A stretch of 64,000 nt of DNA from Neelides folsomi. Taxonomy: Eukaryota > Arthropoda > Collembola > Neelipleona > Neelidae. The notes beneath the pieces were generated by a model. It was not told where the DNA came from. It ran no database searches and saw nothing but the letters and a program-made list of their open reading frames with translations. Made by a program: the position numbers and the translations under genes. Shown here in pieces: positions 55,701-64,000 of this stretch. The stretch spans positions 1 through 64,000 of the forward strand of contig JAQGBZ010000077.1 of the NCBI GenBank assembly GCA_034687125.1, in the 5' to 3' direction. How positions within the stretch are numbered: the first letter of the stretch is position 1; each line of letters begins with the position of its first letter.

Positions 55701-57597
55701 CTCCTTGCAAATGAGGAAAAGTACGGTTTTATGAAATAATCAATTTTTTACATAGATCCCCCTGAAGTGCACGGAGCAGAAAAAACATATTCATCAGTGG
55801 GAGATTCTGCGACAATTGAATGCACAATTGATGCTCATCCTGAGCCAAAAGTTGCATTTTGGAAAAATCCAAAAGATAAACATTCCCCAATTGTGTCTGG
55901 AGGAAAATTTAAGATTGATATTCAAGAGAATCATTTAGATGTAAAATCATTTTTTACATATTTCATATTTACATACTCTTAATTAGTGAGCATAAAATGA
56001 TGTTTTTATTATAGCAATCGAATAAGTACAAGTACAAATTAAAAATAAGCAACGTGAGTACTGAAGATGGAGGAGATTACTCATGCTCAGCTGAAAATGC
56101 CTTTGGAGAAAATACAAAATCATTCCAATTAATCGTCCGAAAACCAAATGTAATATTTACTAATTACATTATTACATAATTTATTTTTAACGATCCTCTA
56201 ACCCAAATAATCTAAAAAATTTCTTTTTATAGGACGCAAGTGGGAACATTACAGAATGTTGTGCAAGGAATAACGTGAGCTCTAATTGTATGGACGCTTG
56301 CTCATTTTTCCTTGACATTGAGTCTGTGATTGATCGACCTCAATGTATCCCTGATTTTAATAAACTAATGAACTGTGCCGCAGGTTTGTGAATTCAAACT
56401 TTTGTCTGACTTCAGAACATTATTCATAATAATAATATCGAGTATTTAACAATTACATTTGATTTTAAATATATTTAAAAAATTTACAATACGTATTAAA
56501 TTTGGTTATTAAGATGGCCGTGATCATCGGGCCTGTTGTTCCAACAATAACGTTCCTCGAAGATGTCTAGACTGGTGCAGAGGAGAAAATGTAGATGATG
56601 GAAGCGACTGTGCATTCTCATATACGAGATCCATTCTTAGATGCTTTCAAGATAATAGGGGTTAATTGCCTTCTTTAACTCTAACGTTACAGTAAATGAC
56701 ACTTTTTATATAATGCCTCTCTTGTTTTTGTTAGATCGACTTCCTGGACCACCACAGAACGTGCGGTTCAAAGTGATAACAGAAAATGAAGTGCGGATTG
56801 AGTGGGATGTTCCATTAATCAATCCCACTGCTGCAAGCATGTATCGCGTCTTTTGGCGCCCGCTTGGAGACAAAATGTCCCAAAGAGTCGACTCGAGCAC
56901 TAATTTTGCGAAAATCTTAAACCTCAAACCCGGCATCACGTATGAAGCTGTAATTAAGGCCGGAAACGCTCACGGAACTTCGACTTTAACGAAACAAATA
57001 CTTTTTGCGACGGAAGACAATGCAATTTCTTCTGCTAGTACTGGTATACATATTACTTTATAAAAAAGCACCTTTATACAAAATTATGCCTTTACCAATA
57101 TATCAAAATGATTAATTCTTGATGTCTTCGTAGCTCGTGGATCAAATGCAGGTTTAGGTATAGGAGTGGCTCTTTTGGTGCTGGCCATTATTGGAGCCTT
57201 GGTGGGAGCCGTTTGGCTCATAAGAAAGAGACAATTTGGAACGAAGCCTCCTGGTGCCATTGCCTTCGAGAATCCATCCTATATTCGAGAAACAAATCCT
57301 GATTCTATACATGTAAATCCACCAATAAAATATTCTGTACATACCTAAATTAATAATATTTAATGAGAAATTAATATGAGATTGATTTAAAAACTAATGT
57401 CAATTAATATTAAATTTTAGTCAAATGGTGAAGTGAGTAGCGGATTGGGTGGATCTCAAGGGAATGGAGGGCCAGGAAACGGCTGGCACAGCGAAACGCT
57501 CCATCCCCCACGCCCAGAGACTGAAGTTGCTCCGACGCTCTATGAAGAGCTCAGACTTGGCTCCGAAGGTGCTGGCTTTCGAAGACTCAAAAATTAA
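40758..57597 (+). CDS. Ig / DB-module / fibronectin-III type I transmembrane protein
   Basis: A cell-surface receptor- or adhesion-like protein related to the Ig-like and FN3-domain proteins of nematodes and arthropods; ligand and pathway are not evident. Exons: 40758-40854, 48724-48930, 50447-50557, 50661-50758, 51274-51439, 51706-51867, 52067-52676, 53289-53495, 53642-54050, 54137-54565, 54640-54775, 54856-54991, 55131-55323, 55435-55678, 55756-55940, 56015-56149, 56233-56383, 56514-56660, 56735-57043, 57134-57312, 57421-57597; 4488 nt, 1495 aa. Order: signal peptide 1-32; Ig about 37-138; DB cysteine module about 182-280 (CC pairs, DGRNH); FN3; DB about 475-560; FN3; DB about 683-800; two FN3; two Ig (about 988-1175); DB about 1184-1274; FN3; transmembrane helix about 1384-1407; basic stop (RKR); 88-residue tail ending in a TLYEELRLGSEGAG motif. 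The acceptor at 51274 has a weak pyrimidine tract and is the least certain junction. First intron is 7.9 kb. FN3-1 carries an insertion of about 80 residues. Confidence 0.92.
40855..48723 (+). other. Large first intron of the Ig/DB/FN3 gene
   Basis: This phase-1 intron separates the signal-peptide exon (donor after 40854) from the first Ig exon (acceptor TTTACAG ending at 48723). It is far longer than the gene's other introns, the next longest being about 1.5 kb. Several chance open frames occur on both strands, the longest being 150 codons at 45368-45820 (minus); none has a recognisable domain. Short CA and GT runs are present. Long first introns often hold enhancers, but no specific element is identified here. 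Confidence 0.7.
48931..50446 (+). other. Second intron of the Ig/DB/FN3 gene
   Basis: This 1.5 kb intron splits the first Ig domain between its ERVNII strand and the DSGLYIC strand. The + strand is rich in purine stretches (for example 49040-49150 and 49360-49395). The acceptor is GCAG at 50443-50446, preceded by a short GT run near 50328-50339. No coding element is seen. Confidence 0.6.
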
Positions 57598-57850
57598 ATT
57601 TTTATTACCAAAAGCTTACCTGTAATACGCTGATACACTCCGGGGGTAAAGAATTAGAAATTCGAGGCTTTTAAATCATTTGTAATATAAACTCATCACT
57701 TCAGAATTTATATACATTCTTAGGCATTATCCAAACGCGTATTTAAACTTGAGGAGTATGAAGATATATTATAACTGTGAATGAATAACTATTAAACGAT
57801 TTATAAATACATACTTCTGAATATATCAATTATTATGTAAATATACGAAA

Positions 57851-57856
57851 AATAAA
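57851..57856 (+). other. Poly(A) signal of the Ig/DB/FN3 gene
   Basis: AATAAA lies about 250 bp beyond the stop codon of the receptor gene. Its position suits 3' end formation; AT-rich context makes this a moderate call. Confidence 0.4.
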
Positions 57857-58202
57857 TTTATATCAAACATATGATAAGTCTTGAATAGCTTCATCTTTGT
57901 CATTTATAATCTCGACTAAATAACTTTTTCTACATGTAAATAATTAGATATTTGGGACTTTATTACAACACAGGTGTACCAATATTAAATGTGGTATATT
58001 AAAGTGAATCATGAAATCATGATTAATATTACGACGAAAATACAATGGCAGGTCAATTACAAATTAACTGTGGATATGGAATGAAAAAAAAACATTATTA
58101 CCTCCAATGCATACTTAATGTTAGCGTATTGAATTTTAAATTTTGGATTGATTGTTGATACTTTATTTACCTACTATTTTACAAACTGTTTTGTATTACT
58201 TA

Positions 58203-58281
58203 TACAGGATGCGTCAAAAGTTGATTTCTTTTTTAGTAAATAATCACTTAAAAAAGAAACCAACTTTAGACGCACACTGTA
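58203..58281. mobile_element. Foldback MITE-like element with about 33-bp inverted repeats
   Basis: The element starts TACAGGATGCGTC and ends GACGCACACTGTA. The arms are imperfect reverse complements over about 33 bp, differ at only a few positions, and are separated by about 13 bp. TA dinucleotides flank both ends (58201-58202 and 58282-58283), as expected for the target duplication of Tc1/mariner-type elements. There is no internal coding capacity, so it would be non-autonomous and mobilised in trans. Class assignment is inferred from end structure alone. Confidence 0.6.
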
Positions 58282-58922
58282 TACTAACTATAAGATAAGG
58301 AAATTCGAATTATCTCTAGGTACTTATCAAAATACTTGATAAAGGAAATTGTTATAGATAATTGGTTATGAGCATTTATTATACTTACTTAATTACTATT
58401 AATATAAATATGTCGAATTGTCGAGTCATTCTAAGTTCCAGGAGAGTAAAACAAATCTTTTTTAATCATATACCTAGTATAAGTAAAAGTACATTATTAA
58501 GTTGTAGTAAAGTGTAATTACAAGATATGTAAAATATGTATAATTAAAAATAGTATTATATTACATTCTTACTTGATCCATTTGATCACAATTTCACAAA
58601 GTCTAATGTGGTTATATGAATAATCTCTACTTTTAATAAATTTATCAAGTTAAATTGTAAATTAAATGTTCAATAACAAATTATACATAAATGAATAAAA
58701 GGATAAACTATTTTAATTTTTTGGGCATAATTAGTTTAAAATATTGAGAAAATTTCATTTAGCAATTAGCAGGTAAATAAATAACTTTAGACTATGAAAT
58801 AGATGGAAGATAAAGATCCCAATCAATGCCAGTTATGCAAAAAAAGAATTCTGTTTTGAATTGAATAGTATGTTATTATTTGGTTTAATTATTTTAAGGA
58901 ATGGCTTATTCGCGAAATTTAT

Positions 58923-59018
58923 TCAGTTTCTTCGAAACGTCTCATAAAAGGTGATGAGGAGAATTATGATGATTGTGGTTATGGCCAAAAGTACGAGGAA
59001 CTTCTTTCTCTTCCGTTC
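58923..59018 (-). CDS. Alternative terminal exon of the syntaxin gene (second membrane anchor)
   Basis: After an acceptor (GTTAG) this minus-strand exon opens in phase 0, like the main last exon. It encodes 31 residues plus a stop: a basic juxtamembrane segment ERKRKK, about 18 hydrophobic residues rich in Ile and Leu, and a polar end YETFRRN. It is exactly 96 nt, the same length as the main last exon at 59532-59627, with the same order of parts but different sequence. Spliced to 59748 it would give a full 250-aa syntaxin with a different anchor. An AATAAA on the minus strand (58923-58918) overlaps the stop codon by one base. It may instead be a silent duplicate exon. Confidence 0.78.
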   Translation of the reverse strand, partial: ERKRKKFLVLLAITTIIIILLITFYETFRRN

Positions 59019-59531
59019 CTAACGATTGTCATTATCATTTAAACTTGCATTTAGACCCATTAATTAATATAATTTCGACTAAAGTTTGGACACGGTGCTT
59101 TACTAAAATAAATAAAGTAATACTTACATTTTACTAAAATACAGAACTTATCGTTTGATTTGTCAAGCCACGAATTTTAATACAAGAACTACCATGTAGT
59201 AATCTTTGTATTTTACAATATCACAATTATTGTAGTATTATAGCTTATTAAACCGAAAAGTGCGATTGAATATGAGGCGAATTACAGAAATATTTTAAAC
59301 AAACAAACGATCAATATAACATGCATCTAAAGTATGTATAACTATACCATATGTTATATAAAACTAACGTAAACAAAGCCAGTAATCAATATATTAATGA
59401 AATTTATAAAAAACTTAATTAATACACCGTCAGGTAGTTAATAAAGATTACTAATAATCGTAAAATAACAATATTTATAAAATCAACTTAAGATTTGACG
59501 TTTTAATAAGATTGGAAATGAGAATTTAAAT

Positions 59532-60785
59532 TTACGATGAAGTTTCAACAATAATGATCGTAATCAAAATAACCAAGATGAAAACGAGAACAAGAAAAAT
59601 GATACACTTCTTTCTTCGGACTTTGTTCTATTGCAAAAAAATAATAAAAAAATAAAACAATTTGGCACGTGCACATATTAAAATTTAAAAAATGAAAAGT
59701 GAATATAATAATAAAAAAATTAATAGTAATAATTTAAAAAATCTAACCTGATAGCCCAGAGCTCTATGTAGTTCGACGCTTCCTCGTTCCACTTGTCCTT
59801 GGGCGGACTCGACGTGAGCTTCAATCGAGTCAACAATTTCCCCTTGTTCATACACCATAGTTGCAAGATCTTTAAATATTTGGTTCACATCAAGAATGTC
59901 ACTCTCAAGTTGTCTTATTGACTTTTCTCGCTCCAAAAGAATTTGATTTGATTCCTCATCTTGTTGGAATTCTTGGAGTTGCACTTGGGTCATTTGATTC
60001 GGCGGAGGAAGTCGAGCAGAATGTTGCGTTTCATTTCTGTACTCATTAAGGCGTTCCTTCTCCCTCGAAGACGCAGTTCTAATACAAATGAATATATTAT
60101 TTCTAGTTAGAACAAAATACGCATTAATTACAGATATCATTCCATATATAAATAATTAATATCATATAAAATGATTGATTAAATTATTTAATACCTTTGA
60201 ACTGTTTGGAATTGATTAAGCACAGCACTGAAATCAGATGTAAGCTTCTCTCTTTGCAATTTCAATGGTCTCTGAAAATGAATAAAATGTTAAAATATTA
60301 ATTCATCTTTAGCAAAGTGCAATAAAAAATAAATAACAAAGATTGTTGTATTTTAAAGTATAACATTACTTGATCCCCTTGAATATTGAACCTATTGAGT
60401 TCTTTGAGATCCTGGTTCGTGTCTTTAGCCAATTGCCCTGTGTAATGCTGAATCTGGTTACTAGAATTTTAAAAACGATAAAAAGTCAATTTTGATGAAA
60501 AATAATGAAATTTAGATGCAATGAAGTTTAAAATTTAAATTTACAGTTGATTTCTGACGTCTTCAGCAGATGAAGAATTTCCAAGTTGGTTAAGCATTCT
60601 TTGCATTGAAGAAACTAAAAATACAAAATATCAATTTTAATTACAATATTTAAAACAATGTGCACAAAATGATATAATAATGAATTTAAATTTTTACCAT
60701 TTTGGGAAATTTTCTGAATGTTCGAGGCAATTGCTTGAGCCTTTCGATGAAAATCGGTCGTCGAATAATTTTGATACAGATCCAT
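59532..60785 (-). CDS. Endosomal Qa-SNARE, syntaxin-7/12/13-like
   Basis: Exons (minus): 60785-60698, 60614-60545, 60460-60370, 60271-60195, 60078-59748, 59627-59532; 753 nt, 250 aa, all in phase. Syntaxins of this group pair with other SNAREs to drive fusion of early/late endosomes and lysosomes (family knowledge). The N-terminal half (1-105) is the helical Habc regulatory domain. A linker containing RLPPPN follows. The SNARE helix spans about 154-219, with the zero-layer glutamine at 187 (EQGEIVDSIE, typical of syntaxin 7/12). The last exon gives NKVRRKK and a C-terminal transmembrane anchor of about 20 residues with a four-residue tail. An in-frame acceptor-like site at 60831-60832 suggests a 5' UTR exon upstream. 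A second possible last exon lies at 58923-59018. Subfamily choice between 7 and 12/13 is not resolved. Confidence 0.94.
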
Positions 60786-61877
60786 ATCTTCCTCTTTACT
60801 GATAAGTTTATAACGTGAAATGATGAAAGCCTAAATGTGTTAAACAAAATAAAGTTCGGATTAAATAAGATAATTTACTCAAATCCTCATCCTGACTCAC
60901 TATGTCAATTAACGTTAATCATCCTTGTGTTTAAATAAGTGGGTGGTTCAGTCAAAGTCAAACATATTTGGATCAATTGCCAACTAAAAGAAATGAGAGA
61001 ATAAATTAACACAACTAACCTTTACTTTCCCCTTTCAACGATCCCCTATAAAACTGGCAAAAACTTGCCACAGGGTGTCAAACTTTTTCGCAAATATGCG
61101 GATCAAGATCAATAACAGTGAAATTACATGTAAAAATTATAATTTGCAGAGGTCAGCCATAAAATAAGGAAAATCTTAACGACTTTCAGGATATAGCCAG
61201 ATGTCCATTATAAATTCTCACCATCCCCATCTCCAAACCTATCCTTACAATGCTCACATTTTCAAAACCCATTTTAAAATATATTTCGAAAAGACCCATC
61301 CAATTTGAATGCAAAAACTTAATAAAGTCGACCAGCTCTTTCCAACTAAAATCATTAAATCATTCTGAGTTTTCATTTAACTGTTGTATTATGATTTGAA
61401 GTTTTAGATGGAAATTAACGTGTGGAAGTTGGAGGCCGTGGAAAGAAAAGGGATTGTGGAGTTGATGAGAAGGAGGCTGGGGGACGATTTGGCATCAACC
61501 ATGGTCTTACTACCAGACGGATAATACTTTCGCCTTTTACTAAAGTATTCCGGGTAGTTGGGCATTTAAATGGTAATTAATATTTTTGGAAAGGCTAGTC
61601 GAAAGACCGGCCAACAAGTTCAATCTAAAAGCAATATCCTTACCTTTCAGAAACCATCTCAATTACCTTATGAGCATATCATTTACACCTGTACTCGTAC
61701 ATTTTACGTATCTGTACCCTCATGCTATATTTCTCGTCGTCTCTTCGAGCTAAATTCGCGTATTCTCCTATCTCTTTTGTATTAACTTAACCATTCGAAT
61801 TTTTTTGAGGACGTTCAATATCACTTTTCGTTTTAATAATTTCATCCTTTTAATTAACATCATTAACATCATTAATT

Positions 61878-61915
61878 GCAAGAAGTATTATATAGATATA
61901 TATAATACTTCTTGC
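61878..61915. repeat. Perfect 17-bp inverted repeat (hairpin)
   Basis: The arm GCAAGAAGTATTATATA is followed by a four-base GATA spacer and then its exact reverse complement. The resulting 38-base palindrome could extrude as a cruciform. It lies about 400 bp upstream of a SMYD start codon and 1.1 kb upstream of the syntaxin start. It may be a remnant of a foldback element or simply an unstable AT-rich site. Confidence 0.85.
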
Positions 61916-61923
61916 GTTCTATA

Positions 61924-61962
61924 ATATATATATATATATTCTTATATTTTATATAAGAATAT
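61924..61962. repeat. TA tract and second hairpin
   Basis: A TA-alternating run (61924-61939) leads into an 11-bp inverted repeat, ATATTCTTATA, with a five-base loop (61936-61962). Together with the neighbouring 17-bp hairpin it makes an 85-bp cluster of self-complementary AT-rich DNA. Confidence 0.75.
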
Positions 61963-62322
61963 TATTTATTTTTAATCGATTGTATTCCCGCTCTCATGAT
62001 CATTTTGTCATATCGAATCAACACAAAAGTCGTATTTCTTATATTAAGTTTAAAGGAACAAAGCAAATAGCATGAGGACAATGATCTTTACGTCTCGACT
62101 CTCGACCAAATGAATGTTGTGATTTTGTGAATCTTGAAGAACGCATGTTGGTTATTTCAGTCTAATTATAGAGTTCATCCGAGGATCTGAAATCTGAAGT
62201 CAGGGAACCGGGTTAAAAAAGTTCCTCCATTTTCTCATTTCCTCGTGGAAGCTGGTGAAGCTTTATATATGGTAGCTTTATACATTTGAAGTTCAATATT
62301 CCTAAAAAATAGTTAACTTAAA

Positions 62323-64000
62323 ATGGTGGTAGTGGAGGAAATTGAAGAGGAGACTGTGGAAAATTCGTCCAAATGTCCAATCTGTAAAGTTGAGGCTGGG
62401 TCTAGATGCTCTGCCTGTAATAAAGTAAGTTATTGTTCGAGAGAACATCAAAAAGCACATTGGAAGATTCATAAGAGTGAATGTGTCTCTTGGAAAATTT
62501 GCGAGTCTCCTCAACTAGGGAGATATTTAACTGCAGTGAGAGACATTAAGCCGGGTGAATTAATTCTGATCGAAAAGCCTCTGGTGATCGTCCCACCGCG
62601 AATTACACTTCCCATTTGCTTGCATTGCTATTCTGAGTTTCATTTCGATAATAATGAAAAAGAAGACGGTGGATCGAATGGTAAGTATATTTATACTTTA
62701 ATTAATACTCTTCATGTGTTTCAATATAAAGGATGAATAAATTGTAAATACAGATAGAGTTACCTACATTTCTATTTATATAACTTTTAGATCACTCCAT
62801 TCGTCCAGTTTCGTGCGGAAAAAATTGCGGTTGGCCAATGTGTGATTCACCTGATTGTATAGAATCAAGAGAAACCAGTGAACATGGAGCAGAATGTAAA
62901 TTTGGAAAGGACCGTGGTGGGATGTCAATAAAGAATTTTGGTTCGGAGCATCCAACTTACCAAGCTGTTGGGCTGTTGAGAGTTATTGCATTAAAAGAAA
63001 AGGACCCGGAGAGCTTTGCACATTTGATGAATCTGCAGAGTAATATTGAAGAAAGACGACAAAAAGCATTGGAAGCAAGAGCTTTTCAGGCTCCAACTTC
63101 TGAACCTCAAACTGGTCCAGAATCATCCGATCTTTGGGTTTCTGTCAATTTAATAAGAAACTTTTTTAAACTCACCGAGTTTTCCCAAGATTTGATTGAA
63201 ACGATGGTTGGGATACTTGAAACAAATGGTCATGAAATTCCTCTTCCTGATAATTCTGGTAGACTTATGAGGAGACTCGTAGGTAATGCAGAATTATAAT
63301 TTTTATTTTACAAATGAGCTACTATGCTCAATTGGATGAATAGACTTCATTAAAATATAATAGAATTTAATTACGTGTAATATTAAGTATTAACTAAATT
63401 TTAATTATGACTATTTCAGGCGTTTACAACAATGCCTCATTTATTGAACATGACTGCAAGCCAAATTGTTACAAGACATTTGGGAAAAACAATGAAATTT
63501 TAATCCGAACCGGGGTTGGAATTAAAAAAGGTGATCACTTGAGCATCTCTTATGTGGATCCTTTATGGGGAACAAATGATCGGCTTAATTTCCTCCAACT
63601 GACAAAATTCTTTTCGTGCAAATGCACAAGATGCGTCGACAAGGCGGAACTCGGGTCTCACATCAGCAGCCTTCGGTGTCCACATCCAAAATGTCACGCT
63701 TATGGGTTTGATGGAGAGTCGAAGAATTGGAAAGGGATGATTTCCCCCTCGGATCCATTTGATCCAGAAGCCGATTGGAAGTGCAACACTTGCGAGGAAG
63801 ATTATCCACCCTCATATGCTGCGGCAATTGTAGAAAAGATAGCCAAAGACCTCGAAGCCTTGCAGCCCCAGCGAGGGTTAATTGACCCTGAAGAGGGCTT
63901 TTTGAAGAAAATCTCAAAATCGCTCCCTCCTTATCATTTCTTCAATTTGGAATTGAAGGTGGAATTGGGACAACTGTACGGACGGACACCGGAAGAACCT
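62323..64000 (+). CDS. SET/MYND-domain (SmydA-like) protein, partial at window end
   Basis: Exons: 62323-62680, 62791-63282, 63420 to the window edge (open at 64000); 477 codons are visible. The start is the first ATG of the frame, directly followed by an acidic leader. The MYND zinc finger spans residues 17-53 (CPIC, CSAC, YCSREH, HKSEC). The SET core is interrupted by an intron just before the SAM-binding motif, which reads E-H-D-C-K-P-N (293-299) instead of NHSC-PN. Here the tyrosine of the GDHLSISY motif (328) is kept, and the post-SET zinc ligands are present (350-355, CKCTRC). Catalytic competence is less clearly lost than in the double SMYD gene, though the missing Asn is notable. The remaining C-terminal helical part lies beyond the window. 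It probably belongs to the same arthropod-expanded family as the gene at 955-5151. Confidence 0.9.

Larger units (their letters stand above)
57598..58922. other. Convergent intergenic region, receptor gene / syntaxin
   Basis: The 3' ends of the receptor gene (+) and the syntaxin gene (-) face each other here. It holds an AATAAA at 57851-57856 for the receptor transcript, a foldback MITE-like element at 58203-58281, and otherwise AT-rich sequence in which I see no gene. Confidence 0.6.
60786..62322. other. Intergenic region, syntaxin / SMYD (divergent promoters)
   Basis: About 1.5 kb between divergent genes. I see no coding sequence; the + frame at 61570-61785 resembles nothing known. It contains a long AT-rich hairpin (61878-61915), an adjoining TA tract and a second hairpin (61936-61962). 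Confidence 0.6.

Noticed and set aside
57166-57348. Read-through end of the receptor's cytoplasmic tail after the transmembrane exon
   Set aside because: A donor after the His codon at 57312 and a good acceptor at 57420 join in phase to an exon carrying the TLYEEL motif, so the extension is intron sequence.

Overview
The window is animal nuclear DNA, most likely from an arthropod and plausibly a crustacean (inference). It is strongly AT-rich, its genes are split by many short GT-AG introns (mostly about 60-250 bp), and its gene set is typical of arthropods: diverged SmydA-like SET/MYND proteins and an Ig/DB-module/fibronectin-III receptor. No prokaryotic, viral or organellar features were seen. 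Exon models were built by hand from domain continuity, splice sites and reading-frame phase; all four complete models sum to whole numbers of codons.

Layout: (1) 955-5151, minus strand, one gene encoding two SMYD modules in tandem (10 coding exons, 1123 aa); both SET domains look catalytically degenerate. (2) 5152-6300, head-to-head intergenic space. (3) 6301-14186, plus strand, the FYVE-finger PI3P 5-kinase PIKfyve/Fab1 (18 coding exons, 1979 aa). (4) 14187-40757, about 26.5 kb with no convincing conserved gene. (5) 40758-57597, plus strand, a type I membrane receptor-like protein with Ig, DB (cysteine-rich) and FN3 domains (21 coding exons, 1495 aa). Its signal-peptide exon is separated from the rest by a 7.9 kb intron. 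(6) 58923-60785, minus strand, an endosomal syntaxin (7/12/13-like, 250 aa) with two candidate last exons of identical length, each encoding a different membrane anchor. (7) 62323-64000, plus strand, the 5' part of another SMYD gene, cut by the window end.

Functionally, PIKfyve and the syntaxin both act on endosomal membranes, but nothing in the sequence suggests co-regulation. The most unusual items are the fused double SMYD gene, with loss of catalytic residues in both halves and shared intron positions, and the duplicated 96-nt transmembrane exon of the syntaxin. Small mobile-element traces are a 79-bp foldback MITE-like palindrome and a 38-bp AT-rich hairpin.
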